From positions 1 through 64,000 of the forward strand of contig JBJHCY010000012.1 of assembly GCA_050486265.1 (NCBI GenBank): 64,000 bases of DNA, read 5' to 3'. Each line of letters begins with the position of its first letter. The stretch's first letter is position 1. Positions 1 to 8,782 of this stretch are shown here, piece after piece. A model generated the notes under the pieces. That model saw only the letters and a list, made by a program, of their open reading frames with translations, did not search any database and was not told the DNA's origin. The stretch comes from SLFH01 sp050486265. Its GTDB lineage: Bacteria > Planctomycetota > Phycisphaerae > Phycisphaerales > UBA1924. The position numbers and the translations under genes are program-made.

Positions 1-65
1 GACCGGACTCGAACCGGCGACATTCAGCTTGGGAAGCTGACGTTCTACCACTGAACTACACCCGC
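1..65 (-). tRNA. tRNA-Gly(CCC), 3' end cut by window edge
   Basis: Read on the minus strand, the 5' acceptor arm is GCGGGTG (positions 65-59). It is followed by a D-arm, then an anticodon stem TCAGC/GCTGA around the loop TTCCCAA, which places CCC at positions 34-36. The T-arm has stem GCCGG/CCGGT around TTCGAGT. The window ends one base into the 3' acceptor strand, so the gene is truncated here by the window edge, not biologically. A CCC anticodon decodes GGG. Confidence 0.93.
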
Positions 66-127
66 GGGCGGCTCTCGGCGGAGCGGTCTGCCGGCCTCGG
101 CGGGGTCTCCGCTCCGGACGGCGGATG

Positions 128-157
128 AGTATACGGCCGGGTTCCTGTCTCGGCCAA
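128..157 (-). promoter_or_regulatory. candidate promoter of the tRNA-Gly gene
   Basis: On the minus strand, TTGGCC (157-152) and TATACT (133-128) are separated by 18 bp. TATACT matches five of six bases of the sigma-70 -10 consensus. The predicted start near position 120 gives a precursor leader of about 55 nt. The remainder of 66-315 shows no gene. Confidence 0.45.
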
Positions 158-315
158 GCCTCGGAGGGGCGGGCCTGCGAAGCCGGGCTGCTGAGGGCCG
201 GGAGAGAGGCGGAGGCCGCAGACGCGACGGCACGCTCGGGGGCTTGGAAATCGGCCTTCGTGCCGGGCCGACGCGGACTCCTGCGAAGTCGCAACGCGAC
301 TTGAACCCCGCCCCG

Positions 316-1515
316 TCACCCATCCAGCGACTCCAGAATCATCCCTACGAACTCCTCGTACGCCCCGCCGAACTCCATCCATCGGACCACCACCACCAGC
401 CCGTTTTCCCGGTCCACATACACCCGGTTGCCCGAGCCGGAGTGGTAAAAAGCGGTCTCGGGCGCCGCGGCGATGAGGCTTCGGTCGGTGTTCAGCCGCC
501 AGTTCATGAAGCCGTAGTCGCGCCGGAGGTCGGTCGGGGTTTCGGCGAGCTCGAACCACGACGCGGGGAGCAGCTGTGCGTCGCCCCAGCGCCCTTGGTG
601 CATGGTGAGCAGACCCACGCGGGCGAGGTCGCGGGCGCTGATCCACATGCTGCCGCCCCAGCCCCCGCCCGACGACGAGCCCTGCATTTTCTCGCCGTCG
701 ATTGTAACCCACGCGTTGTCGTACCCCTGCCATCGCCAGGTCGTCGAGGCGCCGATCGGATCCATGATCTCGGTGCGCAGGACGCGCGGCAGCGGCTCGC
801 GCAGCACCTGCATCGCCGCGAGCGCCAGCCGAGCCGAAGCGACATTCGAGTACACAAACAGCGACCCCGGCTCCCCCAGCGGCACACCCTCCGGCCTCCG
901 CCCCTCGGCGTGCCACGGCTTGCCCCACACCTCGCCCTCCCACTCGCTGACCATCCGCAGCATGTGGTCCCAGGTGATCTTGCGGTTGTGCTCGGAAGAA
1001 AAGTCGTCGAACCCGTCCTGCCCACGCACCGACCTGTAGACCGGTTCGTGCACGTCCTCGATCAGCCCCCGCCCCGCCGCCACGCCCATCACCAGCGTGA
1101 TAAAGCTCTTGGTGACGCTGTAGCTCATATCGACGCGTTCGGTGTCGCCCCACTCGGCGACGATGTAGCCGTCCTTGACGATCATGCCCGTCACGCCGCC
1201 GTGGTCGCGCACGGGGCCGATGATCTCGCGATGCGTGTCGTTGTTGCCCGTCCGCCACTGCGCGATGGCGAGTTCCGGCTGGCTCGGGATCGAGGTCGGG
1301 TTGTCCTTGCTGAAGCGGATCGCCCGCTCGACCAGCCGGGCGTCCATGCCGACATCTTCGGGCGCGCGCCGCTCCCAGGCGCTCCCGTAGCCGGGGAAGT
1401 ACATCTCGGCTCCTTCCTGAGCCGCGGCGCCTCCGCCCGTTAGCCCCAGGCCAAGACACACAGCCATCACCCGGCCAACAAACGGCTTGCGGCTTGCTCG
1501 ATTCGGTCCTCGCAT
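316..1515 (-). CDS. serine hydrolase, beta-lactamase/class C penicillin-binding fold
   Basis: Predicted exported serine hydrolase of about 399 aa. An N-terminal hydrophobic stretch ending in ...GGAAAQ looks like a signal peptide. The three motifs of the class C beta-lactamase/EstB superfamily are present in order: SVTK (about residue 133, nucleophile Ser and general-base Lys), YSN (about 222) and HSG (about 358, replacing KTG). The family covers esterases, D-aminopeptidases and carboxypeptidases, so substrate cannot be assigned; HSG instead of KTG argues for an esterase or peptidase role. I chose the ATG at 1515 because GGAG lies 8 nt upstream. An in-frame GTG at 1524 overlaps the stop of the upstream symporter gene, so the two are probably cotranscribed. 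Confidence 0.85.
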   Translation of the reverse strand: MRGPNRASRKPFVGRVMAVCLGLGLTGGGAAAQEGAEMYFPGYGSAWERRAPEDVGMDARLVERAIRFSKDNPTSIPSQPELAIAQWRTGNNDTHREIIGPVRDHGGVTGMIVKDGYIVAEWGDTERVDMSYSVTKSFITLVMGVAAGRGLIEDVHEPVYRSVRGQDGFDDFSSEHNRKITWDHMLRMVSEWEGEVWGKPWHAEGRRPEGVPLGEPGSLFVYSNVASARLALAAMQVLREPLPRVLRTEIMDPIGASTTWRWQGYDNAWVTIDGEKMQGSSSGGGWGGSMWISARDLARVGLLTMHQGRWGDAQLLPASWFELAETPTDLRRDYGFMNWRLNTDRSLIAAAPETAFYHSGSGNRVYVDRENGLVVVVRWMEFGGAYEEFVGMILESLDG

Positions 1516-1520
1516 GCCCG

Positions 1521-2900
1521 TCACTCCTTCCCGCTCTCCGGCGTCGGGGGCAGCAGCTCCGCCGCGCCCTCAGCGGGGATGTCGGTCTCCATGTCCGGGT
1601 CCGGGTTGTCCTTGTCCCACCCTTCCGACTCGGCGATCACGGTCGTCGCGACCATGTCGCCGGTCACATTGATCGTCGTGTTGCCCATGTCGATCAGACG
1701 GTAGATCCCCACGACGATGCCCGCGATCTCCGGCGGCAGGTTGAACGCGTTGACAAAGATCAGCGCGATCACCGCCCCGCCCCCGGGGATCCCGCCCGAA
1801 CCCTCCGACAGAATTAGCCCGACGAGGATGATGATCAGCATCTCGCCGATCGTGAACTCGACCCCCACCGCCTGCGCCGTAAACAGCAACACGCCGGTGA
1901 GCATCAGCGCCGTGCCGTCCTTGTTGAGCTGTGCGCCTAGCGGCAGCGTGAACGAATAGATCTTCCGGGGCAGCTTCAGGCGGTTGGCCGCCAGGTCGAT
2001 CGCGACCGCCAGCGTCGCAAGACTCGAACAGGTGCCCGCGGCCGTCGCGTACAGCGGCCCCGTCTTCTTCAGGAAGGGCCAAGGCCTCCAGCTCGACAGC
2101 GTCGTCAGCGCGACCATCTGGATCACAAACATGCACGCCTGGGCGAGCCATATCCCCGCCAGGAACAGCAGCAGCGGTCCGAACAGCGCCTGCCCGTGCT
2201 CCCCCACCGTCGAAGCCATCAGCGCGCCGATGCCGATCGGCCCCATCTTCATAATGATCTCGACCAGCTTCCGCAACGCCGCGGCCAGCGCCTCGACCAA
2301 CTGGCTGATCGGCGCCTTGTGCTTGTCAGGCAGCAGCAGCACCGCGATGCCGAGAAAGATCGCGAAGATCACGATCTGCGCCAGGTTCCCTTGGCTGAAC
2401 GCCCGGATGATGTTCTCGGGGAACAGATCGAAAACGATCGCGACAAGCCCCGGCACCTCGGCCAGGCTCTCTTCGTCGATGTCGTCGGCGCGGAGCTCCA
2501 TCCCGTCGCCCGGGCGCAGGATGCTCATAATCGTCAGGCCGAGGATCAGCGCGATCGTCGTCGTCGCGAAGTAATACGCGATCACCTTCCCGCCGAGCCT
2601 TCCGAGAATCCCAAGACCCTCCAGACTCGTCAGCCCCGCGAGCAGATTGAAAAACACCAGCGGGATCGCGGCCATCAGCAGCAGGCGGATGAACAGATCA
2701 CCGACGGGTTTGATCGTGATCGCCTGCTCGGGCAGGAAGACCCCAAACAGCACGCCCGCGATCATGTAGATGAAGATCTTGATCCCGAGTGAAAGATCGC
2801 GGTACCGCCGCCAGAGCGAACGCGGGGGATGTCCTTCGCCGGGGCCCGGCCCGCCCCCGCCGGAGCCCGGAACACTCGTCTGCATGCCTTGGTCTGTCAC
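1521..2900 (-). CDS. dicarboxylate/amino acid:cation symporter (DAACS/SDF family)
   Basis: Secondary transporter of about 459 aa, close to the usual length of the GltP/DctA family, with a soluble Gly/Pro-rich N-terminus of about 35 residues. Multiple hydrophobic helices follow. Two family signatures are visible: the HP1/TM7 region with a QLNKDGTA core, and the TM8 substrate-binding segment TTINVTGD. The residue corresponding to the substrate-binding Arg of some members is not in RT-x-x-N form (here NTTIN), so the preferred substrate is uncertain. The start is uncertain: GTG at 2900 or ATG at 2885, neither with a clear ribosome-binding site. It precedes the hydrolase gene, whose possible GTG start overlaps its stop by 4 bp. 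Confidence 0.88.
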   Translation of the reverse strand: MTDQGMQTSVPGSGGGGPGPGEGHPPRSLWRRYRDLSLGIKIFIYMIAGVLFGVFLPEQAITIKPVGDLFIRLLLMAAIPLVFFNLLAGLTSLEGLGILGRLGGKVIAYYFATTTIALILGLTIMSILRPGDGMELRADDIDEESLAEVPGLVAIVFDLFPENIIRAFSQGNLAQIVIFAIFLGIAVLLLPDKHKAPISQLVEALAAALRKLVEIIMKMGPIGIGALMASTVGEHGQALFGPLLLFLAGIWLAQACMFVIQMVALTTLSSWRPWPFLKKTGPLYATAAGTCSSLATLAVAIDLAANRLKLPRKIYSFTLPLGAQLNKDGTALMLTGVLLFTAQAVGVEFTIGEMLIIILVGLILSEGSGGIPGGGAVIALIFVNAFNLPPEIAGIVVGIYRLIDMGNTTINVTGDMVATTVIAESEGWDKDNPDPDMETDIPAEGAAELLPPTPESGKE

Positions 2901-2971
2901 AGTCGCTGTACTCGTCTGGGGCAGGGTTCTTGTTTGTCACGCACGCAACGCACGCCGGGGCCCAAAGCGTC

Positions 2972-4204
2972 TCAGCCGAGCGCTTCTTTCAACCGCTTGA
3001 CGCCTTCTTGCAGATCATCCCACGACTTGACGCAGGTGATCCGGAGGTACCCTTCGCCCTGCCCGCCGAACGCCGCCCCGGGCACCACCGCGATGTGATG
3101 ATCTTTCAGCAAGCGCTCCGCCAGCGCCTCGCAGCGCTCGCCTGTCCCGCGGATGTCCGCCCACGCGTAGAACCCGCCCTCGGGCATCGCGCACGCGACG
3201 CCGGGCAGCGCGTCGAGCGCAGAGGTCATGAACCGGCAGCGCTCCTCCCACTCTTTCCACATGTCCGTGAGGGCCGGGGGCGGGTCGTCGCCGAACGCGA
3301 CCGCCGCGCCCGCCTGCGTAAACGAGCCCACGCAGGTCGTCAGGTGCTGCTGGCCGGTGACCATCGCCTCGATCACCGGGGGCGGCGCGAACGCAAACCC
3401 GATGCGCCATCCACCCATCGACGCCGTCTTGGTCAGGCCCATCAGTGTGATCGTCCGCTCGCGCATGCCGGGCCGCGTCGCGATGCAGGTGTGGGGCCGC
3501 CCGCCCCAGGTCACGCGTTCGTAGATCTCGTCGGCGATGACATAGAGCCCGTGCTCCTGCGCCACCCGCCCGATCATGTCGAGCTCTTCGGGCGTGTGCA
3601 CCGTCCCGGTCGGGTTGTGCGGGCTGCAGAACAGGATCGCCTTCGTCCGGGGCGTGATCGCGGCACGCAACCGCTCCTCACGCCAGCGATGGTTCAGCTC
3701 CGGCTCCAACGGCACCGTCACCGGCACGCCGCCGAGAAACCGGATCGTCGGCGCGTAGCTCACAAACCCCGGATCCTCGAGGATCACCTCGTCGCCGGGG
3801 TTCATGATCGCCAGGAGCGCCAGAGTCAGCCCGTTCTTGCAGCCGAAGGTCGCGACGATCTCCGTCTCGGGGTCGGCCTCCAGCCCGTTCTCGCGTAGTA
3901 GCTTTCTCGCGCACGCGGCCCGGTACTCCGGCGTCCCCTGCGCCATCGTCTGGTGGGTGTCGCCGCGCAACAGCGCCTCGGACGCCACGCGGCAGATGTA
4001 CTCCGGCGTGTGCTCCGACGCCCGCCCGGCCGAGAAGTCGACCACCTTCACACCCTGCCGCCGCAGCGACGAGGCCAGGTCGGCGATCCGCACCGTGGCG
4101 GAAGTCGGCGATTCGAGGATGCGATCGGCCACGGATCGGCCGCTCGTACCGCCGATCAGGCCCTCGCCGCTGTTACCCCGCTGAGCGGAAGTCTGCTGAT
4201 TCAT
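2972..4204 (-). CDS. class I/II pyridoxal-phosphate aminotransferase
   Basis: A 410-aa fold-type I aminotransferase, cytoplasmic. Visible residues are NPTG (197-200), the pyridine-nitrogen Asp in ADEIY (D225), the PLP-binding lysine in GLTKTASMGGWRIG (K259) and the carboxylate-binding Arg (R267). The length and motifs fit the aspartate/aromatic aminotransferase group. The amino-acid specificity cannot be read from sequence. The ATG at 4204 has GGAG 8 nt upstream. The gene runs in the same direction as the downstream symporter, with 71 bp between them, so a loose transcription unit is possible. Confidence 0.87.
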   Translation of the reverse strand: MNQQTSAQRGNSGEGLIGGTSGRSVADRILESPTSATVRIADLASSLRRQGVKVVDFSAGRASEHTPEYICRVASEALLRGDTHQTMAQGTPEYRAACARKLLRENGLEADPETEIVATFGCKNGLTLALLAIMNPGDEVILEDPGFVSYAPTIRFLGGVPVTVPLEPELNHRWREERLRAAITPRTKAILFCSPHNPTGTVHTPEELDMIGRVAQEHGLYVIADEIYERVTWGGRPHTCIATRPGMRERTITLMGLTKTASMGGWRIGFAFAPPPVIEAMVTGQQHLTTCVGSFTQAGAAVAFGDDPPPALTDMWKEWEERCRFMTSALDALPGVACAMPEGGFYAWADIRGTGERCEALAERLLKDHHIAVVPGAAFGGQGEGYLRITCVKSWDDLQEGVKRLKEALG

Positions 4205-4540
4205 CGAACGATCTCCAAAGTCATGACCTCCGCGGCGGGCCCCGGACTCGCCGAAATCCGAACAAAACCTCGACCCGCAAGGGACAGCGCGATTTCAAGA
4301 GACAAGCACGCCGCACGCGCTCGGGTCTGCCCCAAGCACCAATGATCGTTGCTGCACCTTTGCATCACCGAGAGCGGCCGCCTGTCGCGCGAGCGATTCT
4401 ACAACAATTCCAGCTCTCCGTGGCCGGATGCGACACGATCGACGACCGTTCGGGTCAACGCCGACCTCAGCCCGAACCGACATTGCTGGCGGCGACAACC
4501 GCGATGCCGTACGCAAAGACCGCAACACGCGACCGGACCG
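4205..4540. other. 336-bp intergenic region, no convincing gene
   Basis: It lies between the aminotransferase start and the stop of the upstream membrane-protein gene, both on the minus strand. A 77-codon minus-strand frame (4528-4295) has Arg-rich composition and no recognisable domain or ribosome-binding site, so I do not call it. The only functional element I can point to is GGAG just before the aminotransferase start. Confidence 0.5.
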
Positions 4541-5842
4541 CTACACCGGCTTCGAGTCAGAGAGCGACCCGCCCGCGCCACGAAGACGCGTGAACCCGAC
4601 CTCCGACAACGCACGGTACTTCGCGTCCAGCGACGCCTCCAGTTCCGTGCCCGCAAACTCGCGGCTCTGGCGATAACTGTGATACAGCAGCGCCACGATC
4701 AGATCCGCCGCGACAACGGTCATCAACAGCACATTGCCGAGCACCCCCGCGACAAAGCTCAGGGCGTCCACCGCGGTCATGTTCGGCAGCTCGACGACAT
4801 ACGCCCCCAGCAGCACCACGCCCGCGATCGTCAGCAGCGAGGCCTGCTTCCGCGCCCCGTGGAGCACGGTCGTCGTCTCCTCCGGCGTGTGCGGCCGCAC
4901 CACATCCTCCGCCTTCCAGACATAGATGAGCGGCCCGGCCATAAAGCAGAGCACGCCGCCGATCAGCAGCATGTCGCCCTGCATCTGGTTCATCACGCTC
5001 ACCAGCGTCAGCAGAAAGATCGCATACAGCGGCGCCATCAACGCCGCGATCCACCCCGGCGTCGCCGACTCGGGGACCAGTGTCTTGAGACTGATGCAGC
5101 TCCGGATGATCCCGGGGAACAACGCGATCGCCTTCGGCGCGATCGTCATAAACACGCCCAGCGCGAACGAAGCGCCGAGCAGCATCCGCATCTGCTCCTG
5201 CTCCTGCAGATCCTCGGAGATCTGGTCGAAGTCCATCATCGCGGTGATCGGCAGGAACGAAACCAGGAAAGGCACGCCGAACATCACAAGCCACGCCGCG
5301 CGGCTCCACCGCCGGCTCGCACGCACGCTCTTCCATTGCCTCGCCGCAAGGATCGTCAGCACCGCCGCGACGATAATCGCCAAGACGAAAACGACCATGA
5401 TCCCGTTGATCAGGTCCGCGTTCTCGGCCCCGAAGTTCTCGCGAACCTGCTCGCGGAGTTGACCCTCCCACTCCGACCGGCTCTGCAGCGGCCCCGGCCT
5501 CGACCACTCCGGCGCGTTCTCGTACTGCGCGCGGTACTCCTCGTACGCAACCCCCGACGCGGCCACCTGCTCGAATGTCTGGAACGAAGCGATCGTCAGC
5601 GCGGCGTACAGACCGATGAACGCCGCCGCCACCCACAACACGCTCCGCCGCCACGCGACAAAGTCCTGCACCAACTCGTTCGTGATCGGCTCCGGGCTCG
5701 ACGCGAGCAATTCCCGCTCACGGTCGGTCGCCCGCTCACGCTGAAAATCGCTCCGGGCGACGCGGCGGAGGCAGAGCCGGATGTCCTCTCGGATCGCCTT
5801 GGCCCGGTCCTGTCTCGACGATGGTTCGCTGCTCTCGTTCAT
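4541..5842 (-). CDS. polytopic membrane protein of unknown function
   Basis: About 433 aa. A charged cytoplasmic N-terminus of about 65 residues is followed by roughly eight hydrophobic segments, at about 67-87, 145-165, 183-205, 220-245, 265-285, 290-310, 335-355 and 365-390. An acidic loop rich in Glu/Gln lies between the first two. The C-terminal tail is charged. I do not recognise a family. The frame is open upstream to 5956, but I chose the ATG at 5842 because the upstream part runs into the divergent gene and because TATACT lies 8 nt before this ATG, suggesting a leaderless transcript. It is divergent from the sulfotransferase-like gene with only 64 bp between the two starts. Confidence 0.75.
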   Translation of the reverse strand: MNESSEPSSRQDRAKAIREDIRLCLRRVARSDFQRERATDRERELLASSPEPITNELVQDFVAWRRSVLWVAAAFIGLYAALTIASFQTFEQVAASGVAYEEYRAQYENAPEWSRPGPLQSRSEWEGQLREQVRENFGAENADLINGIMVVFVLAIIVAAVLTILAARQWKSVRASRRWSRAAWLVMFGVPFLVSFLPITAMMDFDQISEDLQEQEQMRMLLGASFALGVFMTIAPKAIALFPGIIRSCISLKTLVPESATPGWIAALMAPLYAIFLLTLVSVMNQMQGDMLLIGGVLCFMAGPLIYVWKAEDVVRPHTPEETTTVLHGARKQASLLTIAGVVLLGAYVVELPNMTAVDALSFVAGVLGNVLLMTVVAADLIVALLYHSYRQSREFAGTELEASLDAKYRALSEVGFTRLRGAGGSLSDSKPV

Positions 5843-5850
5843 GGGCCGCG

Positions 5851-5856
5851 AGTATA
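5851..5856 (-). promoter_or_regulatory. -10-like TATACT, leaderless candidate for the 5842 start
   Basis: TATACT on the minus strand is followed by 8 nt (CGCGGCCC) and then the ATG at 5842, with no Shine-Dalgarno sequence. No convincing -35 hexamer is visible. This is one of a series of similar sites in the window. Confidence 0.5.
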
Positions 5857-5894
5857 CAGAGGCCCGGACAAATCCACCCCCGAGCCCATTCCTG

Positions 5895-5900
5895 TACGCT
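5895..5900 (+). promoter_or_regulatory. -10-like TACGCT, leaderless candidate for the 5907 start
   Basis: TACGCT is followed by exactly six C residues and then the ATG at 5907, so a transcript starting 7 bp after the hexamer would begin at the start codon. No purine-rich ribosome-binding site is present. Confidence 0.45.
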
Positions 5901-5906
5901 CCCCCC

Positions 5907-6644
5907 ATGCACGACGCGCCCGCCCGCATCGCCCTCTGGTCCGGCCCACGCAACATCTCGACCGCGATGCTCCGCTCGTGGGGGTCAAGGCCCGACTGCG
6001 CCGTCTCCGACGAGCCGCTCTACGCCCACTACCTCAAGGCCACCGGCGCCGACCACCCGGGCCGCGAAGAGATCCTTCAAGCCCACGAAAGCGACTGGCG
6101 CAGGGTCGCCCAGCACCTGACCGGCCCCGTACCCGACAGCCGCCCCATCTGGTACCAAAAACACATGGCCCACCACCTCACGCCCGAGGTCGACTGCGCG
6201 TGGGTGCTCTCGCTGAGAAACGCCATGCTCATCCGCGACCCCGCGGAGATGATCGTCTCGTTTATCAAAGTCATCCCCGACCCCGCCCCCGAGGATCTCG
6301 GCCTGCCCCAGCAGGTCGAACTGGCGGACTGGATCGAGTCAGAGACCGGCGCCCGCCCCCCGATGATCGACGCCCGCGATGTGCTCGAAAACCCCGAGGG
6401 CATGCTCCGCGCCCTCTGCGATGCGCTCGGCGTCCCATGGGACCCCGCGATGCTCGCATGGTCACCCGGCCCACGCGAGACCGACGGCATCTGGGCGAAG
6501 CACTGGTACGACAGCGTCTACCGCTCCACCGGCTTCGCACCCTACCGCCCCAGGCACGAACCCGTGCCCGACCGGCTCGAAAGCGTCCACGCCCGCTGCC
6601 GCGAGCTCTACGACCGCCTCTACGCCGACCGGCTCACTGCCTGA
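5907..6644 (+). CDS. sulfotransferase-like P-loop protein paired with BCAT
   Basis: A 245-aa cytoplasmic protein beginning with a short beta strand and the segment LWSGPRNISTAM, which matches the 5'-phosphosulfate-binding P-loop of sulfotransferase-fold proteins. DEPLYAHYL follows. Later segments (DPAEMIVSFIKV; DARDVLENPEGML) fit the sulfotransferase core. Genes of this type often sit beside branched-chain aminotransferases, as here (32 bp to the next start), and plants have a related fused protein. Whether it transfers sulfate is unknown. The ATG at 5907 lacks a Shine-Dalgarno sequence but follows TACGCT by six bases. Confidence 0.8.
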   Translation: MHDAPARIALWSGPRNISTAMLRSWGSRPDCAVSDEPLYAHYLKATGADHPGREEILQAHESDWRRVAQHLTGPVPDSRPIWYQKHMAHHLTPEVDCAWVLSLRNAMLIRDPAEMIVSFIKVIPDPAPEDLGLPQQVELADWIESETGARPPMIDARDVLENPEGMLRALCDALGVPWDPAMLAWSPGPRETDGIWAKHWYDSVYRSTGFAPYRPRHEPVPDRLESVHARCRELYDRLYADRLTA

Positions 6645-6663
6645 ACCCGACCGCGCCGCCCGT

Positions 6664-6669
6664 TACACT
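6664..6669 (+). promoter_or_regulatory. -10-like TACACT, leaderless candidate for the 6677 start
   Basis: TACACT is followed by 7 nt and the ATG of the aminotransferase gene, with no Shine-Dalgarno sequence. A weak CTGAAC sits 17 bp upstream. It lies between two co-directional genes and could provide an internal start. Confidence 0.4.
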
Positions 6670-6676
6670 CGCGCCA

Positions 6677-7588
6677 ATGCTCCAGAAGTTCGACCAGCGC
6701 AACAAAGACCTCCTCGTCAACATCAACGGCGAGCTCATCCACCGCGACAAGGCCGGCGTCAGCCCCTTCGACTCGGCCGTCCAGGGAGGCGACGCCGTCT
6801 GGGAAGGCCTCCGCCTCTACAACGGCAGGATCTTCCGCCTCGAAGCCCACCTCGACCGCCTCCGCTCGAGCGCCAAGGCCCTCGCCTTCAGCGAGATCCC
6901 CTCGCACCAAGCGATCACCGAAGAGATCCGGCGCACACTCAAAGCCAACAACATGCACGACGCCGTGCACATCCGCCTGACCCTCACGCGGGGCGTCAAG
7001 CTCACCAGCGGCATGGACCCCCGCCTCAACACCGCCGGCCCGACACTCATCGTTCTCGCCGAGCACAAAGCCCCGGTCTACGAAGACGCCGTCGGCGCCG
7101 CGGGCCTCACGCTCATCACCAGCAGCGTCCGGCGTTTCCCGCCCGACTGCATGGACCCAAAGATCCACCACTGCAACCTCATCCAGTCCATCCTCGCAAA
7201 GATCGAAGCCAACAACGCCGGCGCAGACGACGCGATCATGCTCGACACCCGCGGCTTCCTCGCCGAAACCAACGCGACCCATGTCTTCATCGTCACGGGA
7301 GGCAAGGTCGAAACCAGCCGCCTCGTCGCCTGCCCTGAAGGAATCACCAGAGAAACCGTCCTCGACCTCTGCGAGCAGAACGCCATCCCCTCCGCCCAGC
7401 GCGACATCTCCATGACCGAGGTCTACCGCGCAGACGAAGTCTTCTGCACCGGCACCATGGGCGAACTCGCGTGGGTCGGCAAGGTCGACGGAAGGGCAAT
7501 CGGCGACGCCCGCATCGGATCCGTCACCGCCCGCCTGCGATCGCTCTTTGCAGAACTGACCGCCAGCGAAGGCACATCGGTGGTCTGA
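6677..7588 (+). CDS. ilvE: branched-chain amino acid aminotransferase (class IV)
   Basis: A 303-aa fold-type IV PLP enzyme. It would reversibly transaminate Leu, Ile and Val with 2-oxoglutarate in the cytoplasm. Visible landmarks are the N-terminal VNINGELIHRDKA strand pair, FDSAVQGGDAVWEGLR, the PLP lysine in DPKIHHCN (K162), the conserved ETNATHVFIV (E197) and GTMGELAWV near the C-terminus. The length is normal for the family. D-amino-acid aminotransferase and 4-amino-4-deoxychorismate lyase share the fold and cannot be completely excluded. It lies 32 bp after the sulfotransferase-like gene, same strand. The upstream open frame back to 4349 is a GC-rich artefact. Confidence 0.85.
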   Translation: MLQKFDQRNKDLLVNINGELIHRDKAGVSPFDSAVQGGDAVWEGLRLYNGRIFRLEAHLDRLRSSAKALAFSEIPSHQAITEEIRRTLKANNMHDAVHIRLTLTRGVKLTSGMDPRLNTAGPTLIVLAEHKAPVYEDAVGAAGLTLITSSVRRFPPDCMDPKIHHCNLIQSILAKIEANNAGADDAIMLDTRGFLAETNATHVFIVTGGKVETSRLVACPEGITRETVLDLCEQNAIPSAQRDISMTEVYRADEVFCTGTMGELAWVGKVDGRAIGDARIGSVTARLRSLFAELTASEGTSVV

Positions 7589-7612
7589 CAACTGCAGACG
7601 CCCTCCGCGGCT

Positions 7613-8701
7613 TCAGCACCCCTGCGCAAACAACGCAAGATACGCAAAGAAGTCGTCGGCATCGATCACCCCGTCGCCGTTGATGTCCGCCCGCGGATCC
7701 CCATCGGCGAACAATGACAGAAACAGGAAGAAATCGTCGGCGTCCACCACGCCGTCGCCGTTGAGGTCCGCGACACAATCAGGGATCGTGCCGAAAGTCA
7801 CGCCCCCCACCCCCTGGACCGTCCCGGTGTACGGGCCGGCGTCGGACGACCGGCGCCCCGTCTGCAGGAAGTAGTACTGCACCCCCGCTTCGAGCTCGAA
7901 CGCGATCATGCGATCGGCGAAGTTGATCACGCCCGGCGCCGTGCCGACCCACAGCCCGATCCGGTTCGCGTCGGGCAGGCTCGGATCGAAATCGTTCTCG
8001 TAGATCGCGATCACGCCGTTCCAGCGGTTGCCGACGCCGAAATCCGTCCGCGTCGTGAACTGATAGATCCCGTCGGTCTCGACATAGAACGGCAGCGCAT
8101 CGTACCGGATGTTCTGCACATTGCTCGGCACATCACCCGAGCCCTCGCGCGTGTCGCGGAACCGTGTCCATGTCGGAGCGCCCGAGGTGTCCCCGTCGAA
8201 CAGCGTCTCGACGATCGCCGGGCTGTCGAGCGTCAGCCGGATGTCCGACCAAGTCGTCCCCGTAAACGCGTTGAACTGCAGCCAGCTGAAATACAGGTCC
8301 GCCCCGCCCGCAACCTCCGGCTCAAACACCCCGACCCACGAGAGCGTCCCCGGCTCAAACTGCGGCACAAGCGCGATCTTCGCAAACAGCGAAGGCCCCG
8401 GGTCCGCGTAGAACACCGCGCCGCCCGGCGCGGGGTCACGGTCCGTCAGCGCCCAGATCGCGTTCCACTGCCTCGCGTTGGCGAACGCGTCGGGCGTCCA
8501 ATCGAACTCGATCGAGAAGGTCGTGTACTGCACCCCGCTCTGCGTCACGCCGGAGGGCAAGAGCAGCGTCTGCAGCGTGTTCGCACCCGAGTCATTGGGC
8601 GTCGTGACCGTAAACGGATCGAACGGCACCGGCTGCGCGATCGCCGACAACGGCGCCGCAACCACAGCGCTCATGAGCAGACAACGAATCTTTGCAGACA
8701 T
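7613..8701 (-). CDS. exported protein with C-terminal GC-type dockerin repeats
   Basis: About 362 aa. A signal peptide (residues 1-22, ending ...PLSAIAQ) leads into a beta-rich region with several Trp/Thr-rich strands but no family I recognise. The last 55 residues hold two calcium-loop-type dockerin repeats, each with the core DxNGDGVxDADDFF, about 34 residues apart, and the protein ends in Gly-Cys. Such dockerins ending in GC are characteristic of Phycisphaerae exported proteins and are probably a cell-surface anchoring or sorting tail. No cohesin is seen in the window. The ATG at 8701 has GGAG 8 nt upstream. The gene converges on the aminotransferase gene 24 bp away. Confidence 0.85.
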   Translation of the reverse strand: MSAKIRCLLMSAVVAAPLSAIAQPVPFDPFTVTTPNDSGANTLQTLLLPSGVTQSGVQYTTFSIEFDWTPDAFANARQWNAIWALTDRDPAPGGAVFYADPGPSLFAKIALVPQFEPGTLSWVGVFEPEVAGGADLYFSWLQFNAFTGTTWSDIRLTLDSPAIVETLFDGDTSGAPTWTRFRDTREGSGDVPSNVQNIRYDALPFYVETDGIYQFTTRTDFGVGNRWNGVIAIYENDFDPSLPDANRIGLWVGTAPGVINFADRMIAFELEAGVQYYFLQTGRRSSDAGPYTGTVQGVGGVTFGTIPDCVADLNGDGVVDADDFFLFLSLFADGDPRADINGDGVIDADDFFAYLALFAQGC

Positions 8702-8782
8702 CTCTCCGACTCCTCTCAAAACCGCACAAACCCGCCCCTCGCCCAACCGGCGCGCCGGAAGGCGGCTGAACCGCTTGCCAAG

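Noticed and set aside
4349..7588. 1079-codon plus-strand open frame
   Set aside because: Only its last 303 codons (from 6677) encode a real protein. The upstream part is Arg/His/Pro-rich and antisense to, or out of frame with, real genes.
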